Origin: Calamus simplicifolius
Taxonomy: Eukaryota > Streptophyta > Magnoliopsida > Arecales > Arecaceae
DNA length: 64,000 bases
Assembly (NCBI GenBank): GCA_900491605.1
Contig: UESW01004760.1
Coordinates: 766,965-830,964, forward strand
Direction of reading: 5' to 3'
Shown here: piece after piece, positions 15,001-25,788 of the stretch
Position numbering within the stretch: position 1 is the stretch's first letter
How the letters are laid out: each line of letters opens with the position of its first letter
Translations under genes and position numbers: made by a program
The notes under the pieces: generated by a model
Database searches by the model: none
Told to the model about the DNA's origin: nothing
The model's input: the letters and a program-made list of their open reading frames with translations, nothing else

Positions 15001-18000
15001 ACAACTATCGGATCGTCTCCAATCGGATGCATCGCAACGGTCAGATCGATCATCGCCGATCGGGATCATGGCTTTGATCGATCGCAACCGTCGGATCGTC
15101 ACGGATCGGATGGATCGCAATGATCGGATCAATCATCGCCGATCGAGATCATGGCTTGGATCGATCGCAACCGTCGGATCATCGCCGATCGAATGGATCG
15201 CAACGGTCCGATCGATCATCGCCGATCGGGATCATGGCTTGGATCGATCGCAACCATCGGATCGTCACTGATCGTATGGATCGCAATGATCCGATCGATC
15301 ATCGCTGATCTGGATCATAGCTTCGATCGATCGCAACCATCGGATCATTGCAGATCGGATGGATCGCAACGATCAGATTGATCATCGCCGATAGGGATCA
15401 TGGCTTGATCGATCGCAACCATCAGATCGATCATCGACGATCGATATCATGGCTTGGATCGATCGCAACCGTCGGATATCATCGCCGATCGGATGGATCG
15501 CACCCGTAGGATCGATCATCACCGTTCGGGATCATGGCTTGGATCGATCGTAACCGTCGGATATCATTGCCGATCGGATTGATCGCAACCATCGGATGGA
15601 TCATCACCGATCACGATCATGGCTCAGATCGATTGCAACCGTCAGATCTTCTCCTATCAATGCATCGCAATGGTCCGATCAATCATCGCCGATCGGGATC
15701 ATGGCTTTGATAGATCGCAACCATCGAATCGTCGCCGATCGGATTGATCGTAACAGTCCGATCGATCATCGACGATCCGGATCATGGCTTTGATTGATCG
15801 TAACCGTTGGATCATCTCAAATCGGATGGATTGCAATGATCGGATCGATCATCGCCGATCGGGATCATGGCTTGGATCGATCGCAACCGTCGGATCATCG
15901 CCGATCGAATGGATCGCAATGGTCCGATCGATAATCGCCGATCGGGATCATGGCTTGGATCGATTGCAACCATCGGATCGTCACCGAACGAATGGATCGC
16001 AACAGTTAGATCGATCATCACCGATCCGGATCATGGCTTGGATCGATCGCAACCGTCGGATCGTCACCGATCGGATGCTTCGCAACGGTCCGATCGATCA
16101 TCGCCGATTTGGATCATAGCTTCGATCGATCGCAACCGTCGGATCGTCGCAGATCGAATGGATCGCAATGATCGGATCCATCATCGCCGATCCGGATCAT
16201 GGCTCGGATCGATCGCAACCATCGGATCATGTCTGATCGGATGCATCACAATGGTCCATTCGATCATCGCCGATCCGGATCATAGCTCCGATCGATCGCA
16301 ACCATCGATCTCCAATCGAATGGATCGCAATGGTCCGATCGATCATCATCGATCTGGATCATGGCTCAATCGATCACAACCATCGGATTGTCTCCGATCG
16401 GATACATCGCAATGGTCCAATCGATCATCACCAATTGGGATCATGGCTTCGATCAATGCAACCGTCGGATCATTGTGTATCGGATGGATCGCAACGATCG
16501 GATTGATCAACGCCGATCAGTATCATGCTAGGATCGATCGCAACCATCGGATATCGTGCCGATCGGATGGATCGCAAGCATCGGATCGATCATTGCCAAT
16601 CGGGATCATGGCTTGGATCGATCGCAACCATCGTATTATCGCCGATCGATGGATCACAACCATCGGATCGATCATCGCCGATCAGATGGATCGCACCCAT
16701 CGGATCAATCATCGCTGATTGGGATTATGGCTTGGATCGATCGTAACCGTCGGATATCATCGCCGATCGGATGGATCGCAACCATCGGACCGATCATCAT
16801 TGATCGGGATCATGGCTTGGATCGATCGCAACCGTCGGATCGTCGCTGATCGAATGGATCGCAATGGTCCGATCGATCATCGCCGATCGGGATCATGGCT
16901 TGGATCGATCGCAACCGTAGGATCGTCGCCGATCGGATGGATTGAAATAGTTCGATCGATCATCGCCGATCGAGATCATGGCTTGGATCGATCGCAACTA
17001 TCGGATCATCACGGATCGGTTGGATCGCAAAGATTGGATCGATCATCGCCAATCGGGATTATGGCTTGGATTGATCACAATCATCGGATCGTTGCCGATC
17101 GAATGGATCACAATGGTCCAATCGATCATCGCCGATCGGGATCATGGCTTGGAACGATCGTAACCGTCGGATTGTCGCCGATCGGATGGATCGCAATAGC
17201 CCGATTGATCATCGCCGATCGGATCATGGCTTCGATCGATCGCAACCATCGGATCATCTCGGATCGGATGGATCACAATGATCGGATCGATCATCGCCGA
17301 TCGGAATCATGGTTTGATCGATCGCAACCGTCGAATATCGTCGCCGATCGGATGCATCGCAATGGTCCGATCGATCATCGCCGATCGGGATCATGGCTTG
17401 ATCGATCGCAACCGTCGTATTATCGCCAATCGGATGGATCACAACCATCGGATCGATCATCGCCGATCGAGATCATGGCTTGGATCGATCGCAACCATTG
17501 GATATCATCATAGATCGGATATATCGCAACCGTCGGATCGATCATCGCCAATCGGGATCATGGCTTGGATCGATCGTAACCGTCGGATATCCTCGCCGAT
17601 CGGATGGATCACAACCATCGGATCGATCATTTACGATCGGGATCATGGCTCGGATCGATCGCAACCGTCGGATCGTCTTCGATCGGATGCATCGCAATGG
17701 TCCGATCGATCATCGCCGATCGGAATCATGGCTTCGATCGATCGCAACCGTCGGATCGTTGCGGATCGGATGGATCGCAATGATCGGATCGATCATCGCC
17801 GATCGAGATCATGGCTTGGATCAATCGCAACCGTCGGATCCTCGCCGATCGAATTGATTGCAACGGTTCGATCGATCATCGCCGATCGGGATCATGGCTT
17901 GGATCGATCACAACATCGGATCATCGCCGATCGGATGGATCGCAACATTCCGATCGATCATCACCAATCCGGATCATGGCTCGAATCGATCGCAACCATC

Positions 18001-18739
18001 GGATTGTGTCCGATCGGATGCATCGCAACGGTCCAATCGACCATTGCCGATCTGATCATAGCTTCGATCGATCACAACCATCGGATCATCGCGGATCGAA
18101 TAGATCACAACGATCGGATCCATCATCGTCGATCCGGATCATGGCTCAGATCGATTGCAACCGTCGGATCGTGTCCGATCGGATGCATTGCAACGGTCCG
18201 TTTGATCATCCGATCCGGATCATAGCTCCGATCGATCGCAACCGTCGGATCATCTCCAATCGAATGGAACGCAATGGTCCAATCGATCATCACCGATCAA
18301 GATCATGGCTCGGATCGATCGCAACCATCGAATTTTCTCCGATCGGATGCATCGCAATGGTCCGATCGATCATCGCCGATCGGAATCATGGCCTCGATCG
18401 ATTGCAATCGTCGGATCATCATGGATCGGATGAATCACAATGATTGGATTGATCATCGCCGATCGGTATCATGGCTTGGATCGATCGCAACCATCGGATA
18501 TCGTCGCCGATCGAATGGATCCCAACCGTCGGATCGATCATCGCCGATCGGGATCATGGCTTGGATCGATCGTAACCGTCGGATATCATCGTCGATCAAA
18601 TGGATCGTAACCGTCGGATCGATCATCGCCGATTGGAATCATGGCTCGGATCGATCGCAACTGTCGGATCATCTCCGATCGGATGCATTGCAACGGTCCG
18701 ATTGACCATCACCGATCAGGATCACGGCTTGGATCGATT
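1..18739. repeat. 83/85-bp GATC-rich satellite DNA array
   Basis: Tandem array open at the left edge. The core ATCATGGCTTGGATCGATCG recurs at 21, 104 and 187 (83-bp steps), then 436 and 519. Some units are 85 bp (1600 to 1685, 1768 to 1853) because they carry GGATATCGTC or GGATATCATC in place of GGATCGTC. About 225 units fit in the window. Each unit is two related half-units of about 36 bp (both GATCGCAAC...GATC...CGCCGATCGG) plus an 11-bp spacer GATCATGGCTT. Variants such as GGATGCATC for GGATGGATC recur at near multiples of 83 (231, 729, 1478, 1982, 2231), which suggests irregular higher-order structure. The long forward reading frames are a by-product: the unit has no stop codon in any forward frame. 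I do not recognise the family; a heterochromatic satellite is the natural reading. Confidence 0.97.
8556..8602. repeat. Local short duplication inside the satellite
   Basis: The string GATCTTCGTCGATCG occurs twice in succession here, followed by a third related copy, so the 83-bp phase is broken by a short step. Similar out-of-phase joints are seen near 3230-3265 and 3700-3725. They look like slippage or unequal exchange within the half-unit repeats. Confidence 0.6.
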
Positions 18740-18929
18740 GTGACCCATATTACAATTATAAGCCTGAACTGGACAACAGTAACACCGCTTTCTGAATCCA
18801 CTGTATCGTATCAGGTTTACCTCCCTAGTCTTATGATAATGCTCAAACTTGGATTTAGTTATGAAGGAAAATAATGAAGTTTGAGAATTCTTGAATTGTT
18901 TAAGGAATAAGAACTTTTAAAAATTAAAC

Positions 18930-18983
<54 letters not shown>

Positions 18984-19493
18984 GTGATGATGATGATGAT
19001 AAAACTCATCCGTCTTATTAGGAAAGCAGAAATTTCTTACCAAAAAGCTATTGATTCGCATAATTTTTCAAACAGATTATATATTACTTTAAAATAGTTT
19101 TTACATCAAATAAAAAAAATTAAGTATTTGAAAAACATAAGTTCATCTGTTATGTTATAAATTCACTTGTTGCCGATAGATTTGTACTTAAAATTTTAAG
19201 ATCAGATGGATATGGTAACTTTTATAAAATTATCTCATGCCACAATAAATTAGTGCATAATTATACAATCCAAGCATGGTGTTTACTACTGCACCCGTGT
19301 TCAGAGTTGCGTTGAGAAAGATCGTTCGTAAGTAATGATCTACACGATGATGGACAGACCTCATTTCAATACTTTTAATTTCATTAAACGCCAACGAAAA
19401 TTGATTGCTAATTACATAAGCTTTCTTACCGTTGGCAAACTAAACTAAACTAACGCTCTTCAAAATTAAAGTTGTCAGCCTCTCAAATTAGCT
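18740..19493. other. AT-rich intergenic DNA between satellite and gene island
   Basis: The satellite ends abruptly within a unit, just after GGATCGATTG, and gives way to unrelated AT-rich sequence. I see no gene here. Apart from the microsatellite at 18,930-19,000 there is no recognisable element. Confidence 0.7.
18930..19000. repeat. Microsatellite (TAA)n followed by (TGA)n
   Basis: About 17 perfect TAA triplets run to 18,981, then GGTGATGATGATGATGAT. A compound trinucleotide microsatellite, likely polymorphic. Confidence 0.95.
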
Positions 19494-19508
19494 TTGGATC
19501 GACAACAA

Positions 19509-19531
19509 CTCTCTCTCTCTCTCTCTCTCTC
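19509..19531. repeat. (CT)n microsatellite
   Basis: Eleven or so CT dinucleotides directly upstream of the ATG at 19,551; such tracts are common in plant 5' leaders. Confidence 0.9.
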
Positions 19532-19550
19532 AAATCTCCTCTCCTTCCAA

Positions 19551-19724
19551 ATGGCGATGTCGGCATCAAACTGCTTATCCGTGAAGTCTGCGGAGGGGTC
19601 AACGATGGCGAGCTACTCGACCTTCGAATCGAATTCCTTCGCACGCAGCGTGCAGGAAACCAAAACCCACCTTCCTCGGCGCGTTCCAAAATTTCTAACG
19701 ACGCCCAAGCAACGTGTCTGCTAG
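19551..19724 (+). CDS. Hypothetical 57-codon ORF with CT-rich leader
   Basis: An ATG at 19,551 opens a 57-codon frame ending at TAG, starting MAMSASNCLSVKSAEGS and ending in a basic stretch (THLPRRVPKFLTTPKQRVC). It is preceded by a (CT)n tract and a pyrimidine-rich leader like that of the CYSTM gene 430 bp downstream. I do not recognise the product and see no domain. It could be a genuine small gene, the first exon of a broken gene, or part of the upstream promoter region of the CYSTM gene. There is no strong TATA box close upstream, so coding status is uncertain. Confidence 0.3.
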   Translation: MAMSASNCLSVKSAEGSTMASYSTFESNSFARSVQETKTHLPRRVPKFLTTPKQRVC

Positions 19725-19881
19725 GGCGGCGCGAGTTGCCTCAAAAGACCTTTAAAGCGCCGCGGCGTATTTGACCCGTTTCCCACCCATCCCACGCGGT
19801 ATCTATCACCCGCTGGGCCCGGGATTCCGCGTTCATGACGGTGGAATCCCGTGGCGGTCAAAATAAAGCGAGCAACCTCAT

Positions 19882-19887
19882 TATAAA
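19882..19887 (+). promoter_or_regulatory. TATA box of the CYSTM gene
   Basis: TATAAA followed by GG lies 100 bp upstream of the CYSTM start codon in otherwise GC-rich sequence. Plant transcription usually starts about 30 bp downstream, which would put the start near 19,915 and give a leader of about 65 nt including the CT tract. Confidence 0.65.
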
Positions 19888-19943
19888 GGACACCATCTCT
19901 CCGATCCAAAGCCACAGCATCTGTCTCAGACCTTTCTCAAAAG

Positions 19944-19965
19944 TCTCTCTCTCTCTCTCTCTCTC
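19944..19965 (+). promoter_or_regulatory. (CT)n tract in the CYSTM 5' leader
   Basis: A perfect CT repeat lies 16 bp upstream of the start codon. CT/GA tracts near plant transcription starts act as core promoter or leader elements; here it would be transcribed. Confidence 0.7.
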
Positions 19966-19981
19966 AACCAGTCTTCTAATC

Positions 19982-20508
19982 ATGAGTTCCTATGAGCAAC
20001 ACCAGGCTCCCCCTCAATGTAAGTGCTCGTATTGGTCTAAAACTTTGTTTCTAATTCAATTGTTATCTCTCGATTTCTTCTTCTTTCTCTTGTATTGACT
20101 GTTAAACGGGTTCATATTTATGAGCAGCATACCCACCTCCGGGACAGGCTTATCCTCCACCGCCCCAAGGCTACCCGGCGAACTACGTCGCGCCTCCTCC
20201 GGCCGGTTATCCGGTGAAAGACGAGGCGGCGTATCCACCGCAGGCTCCAGTGGAGACCAAGAGCCGAGGCGATGGCTTCGCGGAGGGATGGTAATTAACC
20301 CCCGCCTCTGCATCTCCCCCTTTAATTCCTTCCTTGATGGTGCAAAAATTAATCATTTTTTTTCATATGATGTTAGGATAACATGATAGAATTTGTCCCA
20401 TGGTTGCTTTCTAATCGAATCATTTAGATTGCTAATTAATTGATGTTTGCACTGTGTTGCAGCTGTGCCGCCTTGTGTTGCTGCTGCCTTCTGGACGCGT
20501 GCTTCTGA
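19982..20508 (+). CDS. CYSTM family protein (cysteine-rich transmembrane module), 3 exons
   Basis: Exons 19,982-20,018, 20,128-20,290 and 20,463-20,508 join in frame to 81 residues. Introns have GT-AG borders (GTAAGT and GTAATT donors, GAGCAG and TTGCAG acceptors) with matching phases. The N-terminus is MSSYEQHQAPPQ, followed by a Pro/Tyr/Gly-rich stretch of PPPGQAYPPPPQGYP type, then the motif KSRGDGFAEG, and finally the diagnostic cysteine-rich tail CCAALCCCCLLDACF at the extreme C-terminus. This is the CYSTM/PCM layout: short tail-anchored proteins found at the plasma membrane and implicated in stress tolerance and immunity. It appears intact, with TATA box and CT leader upstream. It lies 1.2 kb from the satellite and 0.9 kb from the retroelement cluster, so its expression could feel heterochromatin. 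The exact role cannot be told from sequence. Confidence 0.9.
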
Positions 20509-21391
20509 GACTCGACAGAATTTCACAGACGCTTGATGGTTGTTTTTTTTTTTTAAAAAAAAAATGTCTGATGTATTTATTTTTATATCTGATATATGTA
20601 TTCCTAATAACGGTTTAGGAGAGGGGGGAGCATCAGATCGATCTCCCTCTCCTGGCCTGTGACCTATGTAGAAGATCATTAATTAGTTATTCTGCAATGG
20701 TTGTTTACGACATTGTGTTCGTTCTTTCCAGAATTACATAATTAGGAAGGTTTTCAAGAGATAGGAAGGGGCAAACTACCCTGTCATACGATTTCGCTAA
20801 TCTCTTCTGGGCTGTAAAAACTATATTATGAGAATCAGTCTCACCACATAATATTTTTCATGAGATTGAGATTGCTCGAACTTCTAGTATAGGTTACAAA
20901 CACCTTGAGCAAGATGAAACTTCTAAGCCAAGGGGGACAAATCTCTTGAAGGACTGCTGATGTGGACGTGAGAGGAGTTTTAAGATTATGGGGGTGTGGT
21001 TTCTTTCGCGTGTAGGGCCAGGAAGTGGGTTACGTGCCAGAATGAACAGCGTAGAATTTCTTCATCGTTACGCTTCAAGCCCCAAACAAGGCTTGAGGAA
21101 CAAAAGCCCAATAAGCTAAGCATGTGATCAAATTGTAACAAAATCTTTAAGCATAGTAATTGTTAGATCAACCTACATGGCCAGCATTAATATTGCTTCA
21201 AATTGGGCTGCAAAATTAACATCTCAAATAGATTTGTGTGTACGGAAAGACAACCCTCGTCTCACTTCAAAAGCAATGATTTAATCCTGCAATTTTGATT
21301 CATGGAAGAAAAGAGATATTTCGGAAATATTTTCTAACAAAGTAGGGTAAGTCATTTTTGACGAAAAAGTCTCTTCTGTTTTGAGCTAGGA
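20509..21391. other. CYSTM 3' region and intergenic DNA
   Basis: The first 150-200 bp after the stop are T-rich with AATAA-like strings near 20,600 and probably form the 3' untranslated region. The rest shows no convincing ORF or known repeat. Confidence 0.5.
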
Positions 21392-21453
21392 GGAGGATTG
21401 ACACTTCAATTTCGACCCAACGGAGGATTCACAGTTCAGTTTCGACCAAACGA
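21392..21453. repeat. 30-bp imperfect tandem duplication at the retroelement junction
   Basis: GGAGGATTGACACTTCAATT and its partner GGAGGATTCACAGTTCAGTT start 30 bp apart, immediately before the point where homology with retroelement copy B begins (CAAGCAGCCGGGC). It may be a scar of the rearrangement that removed the 5' end of copy A. Confidence 0.6.
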
Positions 21454-21576
21454 CAAGCAGCCGGGCACATCCCGCGAGTTGAGCATTCGGAGGCCAACCT
21501 CCATGCTCCACCCCTCGCACCGACAAGCCAACTCGACCGACTTGATGTCCTAGCTCATCAGGTCCAGGATCTGACG

Positions 21577-23109
21577 ATGATGGTCCGGGGGCTGCAAGAG
21601 CGTCATGTGGCTGCTGCAACACAACCCCCTGCGATGGGCGAAGGGGTGCGAGGAACAGTTCAGTCTCATCAAGGAGGAACCCCGCCTGAGGTTTCTCATC
21701 GTTCGCCCCCTGAACCTCATCATCAAGGGACCTCGAAGCGACGACGGCCTTCCTCCCGTCGCCTCGGTCACTCCCATCGCTGACCGGAAGAAAAGGAGCC
21801 CAGGCGGGCGCATTCGTTGCGCCGGCGATCTGCTTCTTCCGAATCATCCCAAGGAACCTCAAAGCGGCGACGGTCTCCCTCCCGTCGCTCCGGCCGTTCC
21901 CATCACAGGCTGGAAGAAAAGGAGGCCAAGCGGGCACATTCTTTGCGCCGGCAATCTTCTTCTTCCGACTCATCCCGAGGTAACACTCCCCGGAGAACCA
22001 CTCGACGGGCTGAGCAAAGGCTTGACGAGTACCATCGCGGTTGGACGAACTCAGCCGTCGGATCGCCGATCCCTATGCAGCGGAGTATGAGCATCGTCCC
22101 CCGCTGTCTCGCCATATCATGGAGGAACCTGTCCCCCCCCGATTTCGCCTCCCTCAATTGGATCCATATGATGGAACGACGGACCCCCTGGACCATCTGG
22201 AAAGCTACAAAGTCCTCATGCAGGTCCAGGGAGCGACGAATTCCTTATTATGCATCGCCTTCCCGGCCACGCTCCGTAAGGCGGCGCGCGCGTGGTACTC
22301 CCGGCTGCCCCCCCGCAGCATCAACTCGTTTCGGCAACTTGAACGATCCTTCCTGGCTCATTTTGATGCCTGTCGAAAGATCCCACAAGTTGCCGATAGC
22401 CTTTTTGCTGTCCAGCAGAGGAGTAGCGAGTCCTTAAAGGATTTCGTCACTCGATTTAAGGAAGCAGCGCTAGAAGTATACAACCTGGAGGACTCCGTCG
22501 CCACCTTGGCCCTGAAGAGAGGACTTCGTCCGTCCAAGTTCGCCTATTCCCTGGATAAGAAGCCTCCGCGCTCCTACGCCGAGCTTCTGAGCCGAGCACA
22601 GAAGTACATCCGTGCAGACGAAGCAGATTCTTCCAGGAGAGAAGCTGACAAGAACCCCAGTAATAAACCACCGCCTTCTGACCGTGCTGGTACGCAACCA
22701 TGAAAGCCGAGCCTCCGCGACGCTCAGATCGCCGGCCGCAGGCACTGGTTCCTAAAGAGCAATTCACTCCTCTCATGGCTCCCATCTCTCACATCCTGCT
22801 GGAGATTGAGGAAGAACCATATTTCAAGCGTCCGACTCCCTTGAAGTGACCCCCCGCAACAAGGAGTTCTACTGCCGTTATCACCGAGACTACGGCCACG
22901 ACACCGAAGACTGCCGCCATCTGAAAAAGGCCATCGAGGAACTGGTTCAGCAAGCCACCTGGGCAAGTTTGTTCGAAGAGGCAATCTCCCAGCGACGGGC
23001 TCCACGGTGCCCCCAGGCCGCCCGGCTGGCGTGGACAATACCCCAACGGAAAAGACCATAGCTATGATCTCTTGGGGAGCGATGGTGGTTCGAAGAGACC
23101 GCGAGAGGG
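21577..23109 (+). pseudogene. gag of copy A (frame-disrupted)
   Basis: Reading frames at 21,577-21,783, 21,817-22,030, 22,041-22,703 and 22,846-23,061 together match the gag of copy B. Parts seen: a Ser/Arg-rich basic segment (KRRRSPSRRSGRSHH), then the retrotransposon gag core (FRLPQLDPYDGTTDPLDHLE ... ARAWYSRLPP ... FLAHF), and a zinc-knuckle-like motif CRYHRDYGHDTEDCRHLK. The core frame 22,041-22,703 is intact. A TGA between the arginine-rich parts, a missing base near 22,043, and a TGA with a small deletion near 22,847 break the rest. Gag would form the virus-like particle. Confidence 0.85.
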
Positions 23110-23836
23110 AATAGACTCTGTAATACCTTTCTTCGGAAATGATCTAGATGGGGTAGTTAATAAACATGACGACAGCGTCGTGGTGTCTATGACTATAGCT
23201 TAACACCCTGTAAAAAGAATTCTAATTGATAGTGGGAGCTCTGTGGACGTCTTGAGTTATGACGCTTTTGTTCGGATGAACTTATCAAGGTCTCTACTCC
23301 GACCCGTTGCCACACCGCTAATGGGTTTCACGGGAGACTCAGTGAGCGTCGAAGGTGAAATTGCTCTCCCGGTCACGGCTGGAACTCCTCCATGCCAAAG
23401 CACCGTGGTCATAAACTTCTTGGTGGTCCGGGTCCCACTGGCTTATAACGCCATCTTGGGAAGACCGGGGCTGAATCTGCTGGACGCCGTGATTTCCACT
23501 AAAAGATTATTGGTAAGGTTTCCCACCAACGAAGGCATTGGAGAAATGAAGGGGGAGCAAAGCCCACTTCCGCCCTGCTACCATCTGTCGCCCAGCCCGC
23601 TGAACGCAGAATCAGCGACAGCCTCGGAGTCACTCGATCCTATGGAATTGGGAAGAAGGGGAGAACCGACGGAACACCTTCTAACCCTCCCCTTGGGTAA
23701 TGACCCAGCAAGAACTGTTCAGCTGGGGGCATCGCTCCCAGATGAAGTACGTCATCAACTTCTCACCTTCCTGCGGGCCAACACGGACGTTTTTGCATGG
23801 TCATCCTCAGACATGCCGGGCGTTCCTGAGAAGTAA
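23110..23836 (+). pseudogene. Aspartic protease and pol start of copy A
   Basis: The protease active-site motif LIDSGSSVDVLS is at about 23,223-23,258, followed by the flap-like and ILGRPGL segments typical of Tat-lineage proteases. A TAA at about 23,202, where copy B has AAA, cuts the leader. After the protease comes a conserved linker (LLTFLRANTDVFAWSSSDMP) that normally leads into reverse transcriptase; the frame then stops because one base is missing near 23,831 relative to B. Confidence 0.85.
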
Positions 23837-23839
23837 TCA

Positions 23840-25712
23840 CCCACCAACTTAACCTCAAGCTGGGGGAGTTCGATATATCTTTCCGCCCCCGGTCGGCTAT
23901 GAAGTCACAGGTTCTGGCAGATTTTTTAGTTGAATGTACTTGGGGAATGGAGCCACCTGAAGGACCTCCTACGGACATTCAGCCCCTTGGAACCAGCGAA
24001 GATGAGTGGGTCCTCCACGTGGATGGGGCATCAAACTCTCAAGGGAGCGGAGCAGGCCTCATCTTGGCCAACTCGGACGGAATCGTGGCTGAATGTGCAC
24101 TTGCTTCCTCTTTCCAGCTACTAACAACCAGGCGGAATATGAAGCTTTGTTATCCGGTGTAAGGTTGGCTCGGGAGCTTGGGGTGAAACGCCTTAGGGCC
24201 TTCACCGACTCCCAACTAGTTGCTGGCCAGATTACAAAGGAGTACGAGGCAAAGGATCCCATCATGGCCCGCTACTTAGACGCGGTGCACTCAATGGTTT
24301 CCCCATTCACTCACTTTAGCGTCAGCTACATTCCTCGACAAGAGAATGCCAGAGCCGACGCCCTATCCCATCTCGCCACCTCGGTTGACGGGATGTTGGG
24401 AAAGGCTTATGTGGAGCATTTAGAAGTCCCAAGCATTGAGGTACCAAGAGAAACTTTGCCGGTGGAGCTGGAGCCCTCCTGGATGGACGCCTACGTTCAA
24501 TACTTAACTGATGGCATCCTCCCAGAGGACCCTGCCGAAGCTAGGAAACTTAGAAGACGAGCCCCGAAGTTCTTCCTTATGGAAGGAAAGCTCTACCGAA
24601 GGTCATTCTCATACCCTATCCTCAGGTGTGTCGGTCCCACCGACGCCAACTATATTTTGCGAGAGATACACGAGGGGATATGCGGAAGCCATCTGGGGGG
24701 CAGGGCCCTTGCATACAAAGCTCTACGTCAGGGGTATTATTGGTTGGCAATGAAAGAGGACGCCTCTGAACTCGTCAAAAGATGTGACAGCTGCCAGCGT
24801 CATGCCAACGTCCAACATCAACCGGCGTCCCAGCTGACCCCCCTGGCTGCACCGTGGCCCTTTGCACAATGGGGCATGGACATCCTGGGACCTTTCCCTC
24901 CTGCCTCCGGACAACGTAAGTTCCTAGTTGTGGCCGTCGATCATTTCACTAAATGGATCGAGGCGGAAGCTCTTGCTAAAATCACGGAGGCCAAAGTGAG
25001 GGCTTTCTTCTGGAAATCTATGGTGTGTCGGTTTGGGTTACCACACACCCTGATTACAGACAACGGCCGACAGTTTGATAACACGGCCTTCAGAGAATTC
25101 TGCGAAGGCCTAGGCATCCGTCACCGATTCACCTCCGTAGGGCATCCCCAAACCAACGGCGCAGCCGAGGTGACCAATCGCATCATCCTCCAAGGGCTCC
25201 GGGCTCGTCTAGACAGCTGTAAAGGGCACTGGGTGGAAGAACTTTCCAGTGTGTTGTGGGCCTACCATATGACACCGCGAACACCCACAGGGGAAACCCC
25301 TTTTAGCTTGGTCTTTGAGACCGAGGCGGTCATCCCCGTAGAAATAGGGGCTCCTAGCCTCCGGACGGAATTATACCACGAAGAAAGCAACTCCAACCAG
25401 CTAAGGGCTGATCTAGATTTGATGGAAGAATTGCGAGATCAAGCGCATCTTCGTATGGCAGCGTTCCATCAGCGAGTGGCCAGACACTACAACTCTCGGA
25501 TGCGGCCCAAAACATTCAGGCCAGGAGACCTGGTCCTACGAAGAGCTGAAGTATCAAAGCCAACGGAAGGGGGCAAACTGGCACCAAAATGGGAAGGACC
25601 ATACCGTGTCAAAGAGGTACTCCACCATGGGGCATATAAAGTCGAAGAGCTAGACGGGAAGCCGCTCCCTCGAACTTGGAATGCCAACAATTTACGACGG
25701 TACTATCAATAG
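23840..25712 (+). pseudogene. RNase H and integrase of copy A (long open frame from 24,093)
   Basis: The HQLNL segment that would precede RT joins directly to GEFDISFRPR, the segment just before RNase H, so RT is missing. RNase H motifs follow: VDGAS, NNQAEYEAL, FTDSQLV and NARADALSHL. One base missing near 24,104 shifts the frame inside RNase H. From 24,093 a 539-codon frame stays open through integrase: HHCC-type zinc segment (CDSCQRH), catalytic core with D in GMDILGPF, D in ITDNGRQFD and E in TNGAAEVTNR, and the C-terminal GPYRVKEV segment. The integrase catalytic residues are all present, making this the best preserved part of either copy. Confidence 0.9.
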
Positions 25713-25788
25713 AATTCTATCGTTATTAACTTGAATCTGTTTGATGCATGAATAATAGACGTTCTTATTTTCGAATGAGTATGTTTAG

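Noticed and set aside
1..18739. CRISPR array or ribosomal spacer repeats
   Set aside because: Units are directly adjacent with no unique spacers, the setting is eukaryotic, and no rRNA sequence is present.
76..18874. Dozens of long open frames in the first 18.7 kb as genes
   Set aside because: All are phases of the same 83-bp tandem repeat; they have no independent start context, introns or domains.
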